NCBI GenBank assembly: GCA_964640225.1
Contig: CAZXFI010000006.1
Coordinates: 1 to 63,847 of the forward strand
Direction: 5' to 3'
From: JAGLWW01 sp964640225
GTDB lineage: Archaea; Aenigmatarchaeota; Aenigmatarchaeia; PWEA01; JAGHBM01
Length of the DNA: 63,847 nucleotides
In this document: positions 57,090 to 63,847 of the stretch, piece by piece
Layout of the letters: every line of letters begins with the position of its first letter
How positions within the stretch are numbered: the stretch's first letter is position 1
Made by a program: the position numbers and the translations under genes
Notes under the pieces: model-generated
The model's database searches: none
Told to the model about the DNA's origin: nothing
Seen by the model: only the letters and a program-made list of their open reading frames with translations

Positions 57090-58154
57090 TTAAACATACC
57101 CTAGAAATTTTGAAGAAATAATAAACATTGCATGAGACCAGACTAATGGTGAAACGGAGACCTGAACATCATTTTCAAATATCTGTTCTGGAATATAATT
57201 ACCAACCTTGTCTAAAACCCATTTATAATATCTTTTGGCTTTGTCTTTTTCGCCTCTTAAAGAATGGTAAATAGACATCCAAAAATTCAATAGAGGCCAA
57301 GCTCCTCCCCCTTTATTCCTTTTTAAATTATGATAAGTCCATCCATCATAAACATCAAACTTATATCTATGTAAACCTCCATTAATAACTATTGTATTTT
57401 CTATCTGATTTATAGTAGAGACGATTTTAGAATCATTTGCATCGTAAATTTCAAATGGATATATTAATCCAAGCGTAGATGCATCAATGGAATTATCAAT
57501 TAATTTCCCATATGACCTCACAAACGCTTTACCAACAAAATGTTTTTCCAGTTGTTTCTTCATTTGATTAGCAGTTGTAACCCATTTTTTGTTATTGATC
57601 ATTTGATTAGCGCATTTTAAACCGGAAATGCATGCTGCCAGCGAATAGGTAAAATTATCTTTTAAATCTGGAAATGCAAATCTTTCTTCCCAAAGGTCAT
57701 TGGCAACTCTCTTGAAATGGTCGTTATCCCAACAGTTGCATATGCCATTTGCTGCCTTCTCAATTAGATTATAAAATTTTTCTGCATCCTCTAAATTTTT
57801 ACGATAATGGTGATAGATTGCGAATAGCATAGTTCCGGTTTGGTCGGGCTGAAACCTGTTTGATACCATTAATCCATTTGGATGATAATTCTCAAAAAAT
57901 AACCCTGTTTCCTCGAAACCCTCAGCTCTGTTTAGACACCAATTGAAAAATTTTTCTTGTATGTCAACGATGCCTGCAATATCTGCTGCGATACAAGTAT
58001 AAGATGAATCACGTGGCCATACAAAGAAATAGGATTTTGCTGACTCGGGATAGTATTTCTTGGTTATATTAGCCGCAACTAATGCACCATTCTCTAGGGA
58101 GCAATCAGTTATAACCTGCTTGGATGTTTTTATCATTTTTTCAACATTCATCAT
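57090..58154 (-). CDS. Glycoside hydrolase family 15-like enzyme (glucoamylase/trehalase type)
   Basis: A protein of about 354 residues with an (alpha/alpha)6-barrel. Typical GH15 segments are NGALVAANITKKYYPES, YFFVWPRDSSYTCIAADIAG, NDLWEERFAFPDLKDNFTYS with the catalytic Glu of WEER, GGGAWPLLNFWMS, and GNYIPEQIFEND with the second catalytic Glu, then SPLVWSHAMFI. It releases glucose from alpha-glucans or splits trehalose. The protein covers only the catalytic barrel; the beta domain of many GH15 enzymes is missing. It starts at ATG 58154 or 58151, behind GTAGAGG. AT-rich. Paired with the unknown gene upstream. Confidence 0.88.
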   Translation of the reverse strand: MMNVEKMIKTSKQVITDCSLENGALVAANITKKYYPESAKSYFFVWPRDSSYTCIAADIAGIVDIQEKFFNWCLNRAEGFEETGLFFENYHPNGLMVSNRFQPDQTGTMLFAIYHHYRKNLEDAEKFYNLIEKAANGICNCWDNDHFKRVANDLWEERFAFPDLKDNFTYSLAACISGLKCANQMINNKKWVTTANQMKKQLEKHFVGKAFVRSYGKLIDNSIDASTLGLIYPFEIYDANDSKIVSTINQIENTIVINGGLHRYKFDVYDGWTYHNLKRNKGGGAWPLLNFWMSIYHSLRGEKDKAKRYYKWVLDKVGNYIPEQIFENDVQVSVSPLVWSHAMFIISSKFLGYV

Positions 58155-58161
58155 ATAGCCT

Positions 58162-58998
58162 CTACTCAATAGGTTTAGGATTAATTTTTATTAATAATTT
58201 TTCTTTTTTTCCATTTATATTAGGATTTGACGGCAGCCATATATCATAATTATTTCTTCTTGAAAAACGAGTTTTCTTGAACGATATTCTAGCCCTCATC
58301 TCTATATTAATGTGATCTTTTTTCTCTTTAGAATAGGACGATTTGATGAAAATAAGCCCCATCCCGCCGATTAACCGGTTCCCTAAGTTTCTAAATGCTT
58401 TTCTTTTTATTCTCCATTCGACTGCATTTAATGGTTTTCCGTCTCCATCCGGTATCGTTATCATGCGTGAATGCCATGGATAAGCATGGGATAGAGGTAC
58501 TGATCCTTTTTCCATTTCTTTGACCTGCTCCATACGCAGACCCATTTCCCTAAAACCCGGGATATTTGTAGCCTCCCCTATGAATTTTGTTGATGTCCCT
58601 GTCATTTTCATCCAACCATCACAGATGCTATCCAAAACACTCTTTTTAATCATAATCGGTGGTTTTAAAGTAGCTGTCAATGTTCTAGCTAAATAATTGG
58701 AATTATTTGTATAAAATATGGCTTGAACAATAATCGCATCATCTTTTTTTATTAATCTATTACTCCAATCCCTCGGTCTTTCTGTTTTTGGATCAATGTA
58801 TCCTGTAAACCCCAATTCCCATATGTATTCATGGACGAAAAACGTAGATAGATTTTTTTCTGCAGTAAGTACGGGAAGGGTACTTAGACGCGGTTCAGTT
58901 TCCCCTAAAATCTTCAGATAACCGTTCCTAAGTTTACCTAGATATTCTTTATTTAAACAATCAACTGATGCCATTTTGGATGCTTCTAATGCAGGCAT
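58162..58998 (-). CDS. Hypothetical protein upstream of the GH15-like enzyme
   Basis: A 278-residue protein with no signal peptide, starting MPALEASKMASVDCLNKEY. It has GFTGYIDPKTERPRDWSNRLI and PLSHAYPWHSRMITIPDGDG, and ends with a beta-rich, basic region (RARISFKKTRFSRRNNYDIWLP). The composition is beta-rich. Only eight bases separate it from the GH15-like ATG, so the two are probably an operon, and it may supply the beta domain or a partner. No family recognised. TATA-like TATATCTG lies about 30 bases upstream. Confidence 0.6.
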   Translation of the reverse strand: MPALEASKMASVDCLNKEYLGKLRNGYLKILGETEPRLSTLPVLTAEKNLSTFFVHEYIWELGFTGYIDPKTERPRDWSNRLIKKDDAIIVQAIFYTNNSNYLARTLTATLKPPIMIKKSVLDSICDGWMKMTGTSTKFIGEATNIPGFREMGLRMEQVKEMEKGSVPLSHAYPWHSRMITIPDGDGKPLNAVEWRIKRKAFRNLGNRLIGGMGLIFIKSSYSKEKKDHINIEMRARISFKKTRFSRRNNYDIWLPSNPNINGKKEKLLIKINPKPIE

Positions 58999-59158
58999 AT
59001 TAACAAAACCTATTCAGATATATGACAGCACGTAATGTAGATGCTTCCAGAAAAATATTTCTGAAGATTAAAATCCATTCAAAAATTATATATGATTTAC
59101 ATATTTTTGTTACCTATCTCTGATAATCTAAAAAACCAGTTTCAAGATAATCCCTTTT

Positions 59159-59347
59159 CTAACGGAGAAAATCGGCTTTCATGTATCCGACTTCCAGATG
59201 ATTGCCCACCTTTGCAATGTAAATCCTGTCGTGCTTTGATAACGAATCAGGCTTTATCCGGTCCAGCCAGTGGTTTGCCAGCTTGTCGCCCAGTACAAAC
59301 CCGTCCTGCGGCACCAACTCGTAATCTTCCATTTCTTCCTTGCTCAT
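59159..59347 (-). CDS. Small hypothetical protein, 62 aa
   Basis: From ATG 59347: MSKEEMEDYELVPQDGFVLG, then DKLANHWLDRIKPDSLSKHDR and YIAKVGNHLEVGYMKADFLR, a beta-rich small protein. A GGAGGTG ribosome binding site lies nine bases before the ATG. It follows the conjugation-type ATPase gene by 17 bases on the same strand. No family recognised. Confidence 0.6.
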   Translation of the reverse strand: MSKEEMEDYELVPQDGFVLGDKLANHWLDRIKPDSLSKHDRIYIAKVGNHLEVGYMKADFLR

Positions 59348-59364
59348 CAACAACACCTCCAGTT

Positions 59365-61200
59365 TTAACTTATTAAAAATATTCTGTATCTCTTCATCCC
59401 GCTCTGTTCAAGGCATGCACTGACCTTCCGTTCAACCATTTCATCAGGAACGACAAAAACCACGAACTTGCCCTTTCTGGCGTTCTTCTCATAATTCCTT
59501 TTAATCTGGTCAGGGTGGTTCGCAGAAGTTTCAATCTCAACGGCAATTTCTTTTCCGCCCTTTTTTGCAATCATGTCCGGCTGTTCAGCCTGTCCACCCT
59601 GTTCCTGTATTTTGACGTTGTAGCCCTGCCCCTCGAGCCAGTCCTTTGCACGGAAAAGCAGAGCTCTGTGCAGTTCCCCGCCTGCCTTCGTGCCGGAACC
59701 GGAAGTGACGCCGATCCCGATCTCCTTCAGCCCTTTCCCGGTCAGTTCGGTAAGGACTTTGGGCCGCCCCCGGCCCTCTTTCCTGACAATTCTTTCAACA
59801 AGCCCCATGCTCTGGGCTTCATCAAGAAGGGAGCTAAGCTCGGAACCTGAAATAGATATATTTCTGGATATATTTGTCCTGGTGGCTTCATCCCCGTTTT
59901 CCTTCAGCCCGTAGACCGTTTTCAGCACGCCAAGAATCTCTTTTCCCACGCCTGATTTAAAGGAAAGTTTCTGAGGGAGCAGGGGAGCGGAGTAAAGCTT
60001 TGCCATCCTTTCGATTAATCTTTCGGTGAAATTGTGCTTTTTGGTAAGGGGTTTTGGCGTATGAATCTCAAACGGGAGCATCGGCTTCTTCCCGAATCCG
60101 CTCCTCAGTTTCACGACTGCACGGCCGTCAGGCAGTGACGTAAGAACTCTCATCAGCTTTGACCTATCAGGATAACCGAGAGAATTTGAGATAATCCGGG
60201 CATCACTCTCCGGCACCCTGAAGATTATTTTAGTGGCTGTATTCCCCAGCACGTCGGCCAGCATCTTTCCGGGGACCTGTTTCGTGTGCTGGTGTGCGAG
60301 GAGCAGTCCGATTCCATACTTCCGTCCCTCCGTCACCAGGTCGCCCAGCGTTTCCAGGTGGGCGAAATTCTGGAATTCGTCTATCGCAAGGAACAGTGGA
60401 GGACGCCGGCCACGCTCCCTTGAAACCACCGAGAGCCAGAGCTTCGTAATCAGCGCAGAGCCGATCAGCCCGGCATTCATTTCCGATAGCTCGCCCTTGG
60501 GCAGCCTCCACACCACAAGCTTCGGCCCCAGCAGTTCCTCAACGTCTGCGGTGGAAACCTTCTGGCAGAAAATCCTGCGGAGAAGCTCGTTCTTCACGAA
60601 AGGCTCAAGCTTGTTTATCACTGCGTCCGTCCTTCCCCGTGACAGCCCGTCAAGCTCCTCGTAAAAATCCTCAAACTCCTCCTTGTTCAGCTCCTTCTTC
60701 ACGAGTGAGAGCATCTCCTCAAAAGTGGGGGCATCGTCTTTGGAATAAAGCTCACGCAGGGCATTCTGGAAAATCCTGTTCAGCGAAGGCCCCCAGTATT
60801 TTTCCCCGTACATCTTCTTCATGGAGGAAACGATTTCCCCAACCATCCGCTCGACCATGACGGACCGCTGTTCCCTGCCCTCGTAACGGGGAAGCTCAAA
60901 AGGGTTAAGGGAAAAGCCGACCTTCAGCGGGTCAAACAGCAGTACGTTCCCCAGGTCCTCCGGGTAGGCCGCCTCGACCAGGTCATAGGCAAGGTCCCCG
61001 TGCGGGTCCAGTACCCACGTGCAGAGCCCCTGGCGGAAAGCGTCCAGCGCCTCGTTTATTATCAGCGTACTCTTCCCGGAACCAGTGGCCCCGATGGCAT
61101 ACTGGTGCCTCAGCAGGTCGTCAAGACCGATGGATATTTTTCTTTTCATCCCGCTTGCAGGCCGGGTTTCTCCCAGCCCGATTTTGATTTGCCTGAACAT
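59365..61200 (-). CDS. Conjugation-type (TraD/VirD4-like) ATPase fused to a nuclease-like domain
   Basis: A 611-residue protein. The ATPase part is clear: Walker A GATGSGKSTLI near residue 40, WVLDPHGDLAYDLVE, Walker B PPLFLAIDEFQNFAHLE near residue 270, and LAHQHTKQVPGKMLADVLGN. After a winged-helix region (ISGSELSSLLDEAQSMGLVERI) comes a C-terminal domain with DWLEGQGYNVKIQEQ, QPDMIAKKGGKEIAVEIETS. The D then ExE arrangement resembles a PD-(D/E)xK nuclease, with Glu in place of the Lys. Coupling ATPases normally lack this part. GC-rich codons contrast with the AT-rich genes around it. It is adjacent to the preceding gene without a gap. Confidence 0.82.
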   Translation of the reverse strand: MFRQIKIGLGETRPASGMKRKISIGLDDLLRHQYAIGATGSGKSTLIINEALDAFRQGLCTWVLDPHGDLAYDLVEAAYPEDLGNVLLFDPLKVGFSLNPFELPRYEGREQRSVMVERMVGEIVSSMKKMYGEKYWGPSLNRIFQNALRELYSKDDAPTFEEMLSLVKKELNKEEFEDFYEELDGLSRGRTDAVINKLEPFVKNELLRRIFCQKVSTADVEELLGPKLVVWRLPKGELSEMNAGLIGSALITKLWLSVVSRERGRRPPLFLAIDEFQNFAHLETLGDLVTEGRKYGIGLLLAHQHTKQVPGKMLADVLGNTATKIIFRVPESDARIISNSLGYPDRSKLMRVLTSLPDGRAVVKLRSGFGKKPMLPFEIHTPKPLTKKHNFTERLIERMAKLYSAPLLPQKLSFKSGVGKEILGVLKTVYGLKENGDEATRTNISRNISISGSELSSLLDEAQSMGLVERIVRKEGRGRPKVLTELTGKGLKEIGIGVTSGSGTKAGGELHRALLFRAKDWLEGQGYNVKIQEQGGQAEQPDMIAKKGGKEIAVEIETSANHPDQIKRNYEKNARKGKFVVFVVPDEMVERKVSACLEQSGMKRYRIFLIS

Positions 61201-62064
61201 TCAATCACCAAAAAAATCCGGCTCAGAGAGCGGGGGCCGGGAATACTCAACGCCAGGAATCCCGCTGCACGGAAGGTGGACCATGCACGCAAGCTCTGGC
61301 ACGCTCACGAGGAACCCTTTGCGGAAAAGGGGGAAAGCCCTCCCGTTCATGCCCTTCAGAATCCCCAGTGAGCCAGGAATAAAGGGGAAACGTGGAACAA
61401 GCCTTGCCCTGCCGGAATCAAAAACGGAAAAAACTCTTGAAACGAGTTTCATGGACTCCAGTGCAGTCCGCTCATCAGGGGAAAAGCAGGAAACCCTGAC
61501 AAGGGAGTTCAGTACCGGCGGCCTCAGACCCGTGTGAAGATCACCGTATTTCTGTTCTAGTGCAACACTTTTTCCTTTCGGGATTTTTCCCGCCCGCCCG
61601 AACAAAACTTGGATGAAAACTTTGGCGCTAGTTCCGCTGGCCGCCTCAAGCAGGTGGCGGAGCGGGTCGTAATGGAAATCCCCGGGGTAGCGCAGGTCAA
61701 GCTCCGAGCCGAAAAGGGCTATGGAGCAGGAGGCGGCGTAATCGCCCTCAAAAACGGAAGGCATGCTCTTCTTGTCCAGCCTGATTTCACTTTGCGGGTA
61801 GACCGAGAGGAGCTGGCTTTTCAGCATCCCAACTGAGGATTTGGAAGAGGTGAAAAAGTGGAAGCTGGCGTGCCTGTCCTTCCATATCTCAAAGGAAAAA
61901 CGGCCGGGATAATTCTGAAGCATGTATAGGATAGTCTGCATCCCTGTCATGGAGCCCAGACTGGCAGGGGAAGGAACGACCTCAAGCAGGGCCCCGCCGG
62001 GAAACCCGAGCCTGGCTATGTCCTTCTCCGACAACCGGTGCAGGCCGAACCACGTATGAATCAC
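61201..62064 (-). CDS. Conjugation-ATPase-associated protein (N-terminal-domain-like)
   Basis: About 287 residues from GTG 62064, which overlaps the stop of the preceding membrane-protein gene (GTGA). It contains HTWFGLHRLSEKDIARLGFP, LLEVVPSPASLGSMTGMQTI and FEIWKDRHASFHFF, a mixed alpha-beta protein resembling the N-terminal domains that precede the motor in archaeal VirB4/TraD-like proteins. Its stop is adjacent to the ATPase start, so the two act together. An open frame further upstream exists but lies in the other gene. Confidence 0.6.
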   Translation of the reverse strand: MIHTWFGLHRLSEKDIARLGFPGGALLEVVPSPASLGSMTGMQTILYMLQNYPGRFSFEIWKDRHASFHFFTSSKSSVGMLKSQLLSVYPQSEIRLDKKSMPSVFEGDYAASCSIALFGSELDLRYPGDFHYDPLRHLLEAASGTSAKVFIQVLFGRAGKIPKGKSVALEQKYGDLHTGLRPPVLNSLVRVSCFSPDERTALESMKLVSRVFSVFDSGRARLVPRFPFIPGSLGILKGMNGRAFPLFRKGFLVSVPELACMVHLPCSGIPGVEYSRPPLSEPDFFGD

Positions 62065-62372
62065 CTTTTTACGTAGGGGTACGTTTTCCCGACTTTGGCA
62101 AGGAAACTGAAAAGCAGAAGTATGAGCCCGAAAACAACGGAAACGATTGTGGAAACGAGGTCGTCCTTCTGGAGGAACACCAGGAGGAGAAGGCCGAACC
62201 CGGAGAACAGCACGAAACCCAGAACGAGCTTTGCAAGCCCCCGCATGGTCCCGCCTATGACTATGCCAAAAACGAGGGCTGCAAAAACGAACAGGAGCCA
62301 CTCGTTGCCGGCCCCGATTCCGGCTTCGGGCAGGATCTCCGTAACGTTGAACGCAAAAGGAACGCTAGTCAT
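62061..62372 (-). CDS. Small membrane protein of the conjugation-type operon, 103 aa
   Basis: A 103-residue protein: a possible signal segment (MTSVPFAFNVTEILP), then membrane helices LLFVFAALVFGIVIGG, LVLGFVLFSGFGLLLLVFLQ and VVFGLILLLFSFLAK. Similar small membrane proteins occur in conjugation operons (TrbC/VirB2-like pilins), but I see no clear signature. It is translationally coupled to the next gene. ATG 62372 is preferred over a GTG three codons earlier. GC-rich. Confidence 0.6.
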   Translation of the reverse strand: MTSVPFAFNVTEILPEAGIGAGNEWLLFVFAALVFGIVIGGTMRGLAKLVLGFVLFSGFGLLLLVFLQKDDLVSTIVSVVFGLILLLFSFLAKVGKTYPYVKR

Positions 62373-62510
62373 TGATACCACGGAAAAGCTTCGGCAGAAC
62401 GGGTATTAAGAAAAGACAGACAGCTCATTTCAAAGATGTACCCCTCCATCTCCCAGATTTTCTGAATTGTTCATCTCAATTATTTATACGTTTCTCCACA
62501 TAATTTCATC

Positions 62511-63026
62511 ATGGCTTTTTCAAAATATGGTATTCCGAAATCATTGGATGAATGGCAGCGTGAAAGCAGTAATTATTATAAAGGTTTAGATGAAAGCTTG
62601 GAATCCTATGAAAATGAAGGCATTGTTACAAAAATACGAACTGAAGCTAGGACAATAAATCACCTGATTGACACGGACTTAAAAAAATTGTTGAAATTGA
62701 AAGATGAGTTGTCATTAAGAAAAAAATATAATGAATATATTGACAGCAACACGTACGTTACCCTTCAGATGAATGCTTCTCTGGTTCATAAAAACATGCA
62801 GTTATTGGAGGGGCTTTTGCAGAGCGTAAAAGATAAAAGCATACTGAAACAAATTCCCGATGATTGGGATATATTGAACAATGGATATCTGCTGGAAACT
62901 TCGAAACCAACTGGGGAAAACGGGAGATACTGGATGTTTGAAAAAGTGGCGGAAGATTTTTACCTTTATTCCGTATCAAAAGATTTGAAAGAACATATTA
63001 AAGGCATAATCGGCGATAAATCATAA
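62511..63026 (+). CDS. Hypothetical protein, 171 aa
   Basis: A soluble, helical, AT-rich protein: MAFSKYGIPKSLDEWQRESS, SLESYENEGIVTKIRTEARTINHLI and KDLKEHIKGIIGDKS. No family recognised. TATA-like TTATTTATACG lies about 27 bases before the ATG. Its end overlaps the next, convergent gene by six bases. Confidence 0.6.
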   Translation: MAFSKYGIPKSLDEWQRESSNYYKGLDESLESYENEGIVTKIRTEARTINHLIDTDLKKLLKLKDELSLRKKYNEYIDSNTYVTLQMNASLVHKNMQLLEGLLQSVKDKSILKQIPDDWDILNNGYLLETSKPTGENGRYWMFEKVAEDFYLYSVSKDLKEHIKGIIGDKS

Positions 63027-63380
63027 GTCCCTTGGATAGGTACATGATATCATTCTTACTTCATCATCTGTCAGCATTGACACAAAATCAATGATGAAAG
63101 ATGCCAACCATATTTCGTCTTTTCTAATTGAACTAGTCCATTTAATATTAGATGCGGGAAAATCCGGTCTAGCTTGAAAAGCTTTGAAAGTTTCTTCTAA
63201 ATCTTCGGGATTTTCAAAGAACCAATCACATAAGGTAAATAAAATACTCTTATTAACCAAATCACCCCTTCCGATAATCGATGATTTATGAAGCTTATTG
63301 TCAACGACCTCTTTGAGAAGATCCAGAGGCATTTCTGCTTCATTTGATATATTCAGAATTTTCATATTAGGATCACTCAT
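63021..63380 (-). CDS. Hypothetical protein, 119 aa
   Basis: An AT-rich gene starting MSDPNMKILNISNEAEMPLDLLKEV. It has FTLCDWFFENPEDLEETFKAFQARPDF and ends DEVRMISCTYPRDL. No family recognised. It lies 24 bases downstream of the dGTPase-like gene, on the same strand, and may be its operon partner. Confidence 0.55.
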   Translation of the reverse strand: MSDPNMKILNISNEAEMPLDLLKEVVDNKLHKSSIIGRGDLVNKSILFTLCDWFFENPEDLEETFKAFQARPDFPASNIKWTSSIRKDEIWLASFIIDFVSMLTDDEVRMISCTYPRDL

Positions 63381-63404
63381 ATTATGTTCATTTTCCTTAA
63401 TGAT

Positions 63405-63847
63405 TTATGAAACAAAATACGTAAGAAGTTTTTCATATTCCCCTTTCCTTATTTGTTCAAGGAGAAGAACTTGATTGGGGGAAGGTTCTTCCTCGGTTTT
63501 TTTATAAAGAATATCAGAGATTTCATCAGGGTCTATCATATTTACACGAATCCCTTCTTCAAGCCCTGTAACAACCCATGCAATATCATCAGCGTATCTC
63601 ACTGTTTGGGTTTCAAGAGTTAGATAATTCGGAGAAAGGCCAATGTTCTTGTACTCTAATTTTGGATTGTGGGGATGCACAAATGTATCATCACAGGGAA
63701 AATAAAAATCTTTATCCGTAGGAATATTCTCCCTCGAATGTCTCCATATACCAAAGCATGTTTCCCTTGTAAGTTTCATAGTCCTGTCTTTTTCAAACAA
63801 AGCCAATAATTTGAAACTTTGCCGGCCATGCATGAAAAGTTTCTCCT
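63405..63847 (-). CDS. dGTPase-like HD-domain protein, partial (cut by the window end)
   Basis: The frame stays open to the last base of the window (EKLFMHGRQSFKLLALFEKD), so the N-terminal part lies outside. The visible C-terminal region contains LTRETCFGIWRHSREN and the signature LTLETQTVRYADDIAWVVTG followed by LEEGIRVNMID, which resembles deoxyguanosinetriphosphate triphosphohydrolases (E-AxxxRxADDIAY and DLEDGIR). These remove triphosphate from dNTPs, and some defend against phages by depleting nucleotides. The metal-binding HD part is not in the window. AT-rich. Confidence 0.65.
   Translation of the reverse strand, partial: EKLFMHGRQSFKLLALFEKDRTMKLTRETCFGIWRHSRENIPTDKDFYFPCDDTFVHPHNPKLEYKNIGLSPNYLTLETQTVRYADDIAWVVTGLEEGIRVNMIDPDEISDILYKKTEEEPSPNQVLLLEQIRKGEYEKLLTYFVS

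Noticed and set aside
62061..62372. VirB2/TrbC pilin assignment for the small membrane protein
   Set aside because: Size and context fit, but no conserved pilin motif can be seen, so I left it as unknown.
1..63847. CRISPR arrays, insertion sequences, integrases
   Set aside because: I found no regularly spaced repeats, no transposase and no integrase signature, despite the signs of acquired DNA.

Overview
This window is a piece of an archaeal genome, most likely an uncultured lineage of DPANN or Altiarchaeota type; I cannot fix the phylum. The archaeal assignment rests on SRP 7S RNA, FtsY, Kae1 and Bud32 (KEOPS), ribosomal proteins eS1, uS15, eS19, eL31, eL39 and eS31, RNase P protein Rpp21, a PDCD5-family protein, DphB, the tRNA modification enzymes Trm5 and Taw2, a Hef-type helicase and nuclease, an archaeosortase, a class III (pilin) signal peptide, and TATA boxes about 25 bases before many start codons. 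A 15-N gap at 19081-19095 shows it is an assembled scaffold, probably metagenomic.

Layout. (1) 1-4176: a visibly AT-rich four-gene island (HAD phosphatase, thymidylate-kinase-like protein, glycosyltransferase, B12-type radical SAM protein) bounded by a 16-base direct repeat. (2) 4182-30308: a GC-richer core of mostly single genes and short operons: envelope proteins (transglutaminase, DJ-1 lipoprotein, beta-helix lipoprotein), tRNA modification, a decayed toxin-antitoxin pair, 7S RNA, a GT81-like glycosyltransferase, a membrane-proteolysis cluster (Lon-type, TraB-type, degenerate S2P), a P-type ATPase, HerA-like ATPase, split Hef, rhomboid, DUF460 protein, archaeosortase, FtsY, DphB. (3) 30433-34796: seven genes of no recognised function, including four consecutive related small polytopic membrane proteins, one of which has its own promoter and a very strong ribosome binding site. 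This is the best candidate here for an undescribed system. (4) 34831-50255: cysS, a tRNA-Cys gene with an intron in its T-loop, the eS1/DHH/uS15 block, Bud32, a pilin-like adhesin, Kae1, and the PEPCK-like/Rpp21/eS19/PDCD5/eL39/eL31/eS31 operon. (5) 50390-63847: an accessory region in which AT-rich blocks alternate with GC-richer ones. It starts beside a tRNA 3'-end remnant and carries a frameshifted P-loop ATPase, a protein phosphatase behind a 21-codon leader, zinc-ribbon microproteins, a beta-CASP nuclease, a GH15-type enzyme, a duplicated 120-base intergenic module, a conjugation-type ATPase fused to a nuclease-like domain, and a dGTPase-like gene cut by the window end.

How the parts relate: 7S RNA with FtsY, and Kae1 with Bud32, are halves of known machines lying apart in the same window. 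cysS and tRNA-Cys are neighbours. Trm5 and Taw2 act in the same tRNA position-37 pathway. The surface genes (pilin-like adhesin, lipoproteins, archaeosortase, rhomboid, Lon-type and S2P-type proteins) indicate investment in the cell envelope. The accessory region is probably a composite of decayed mobile elements.
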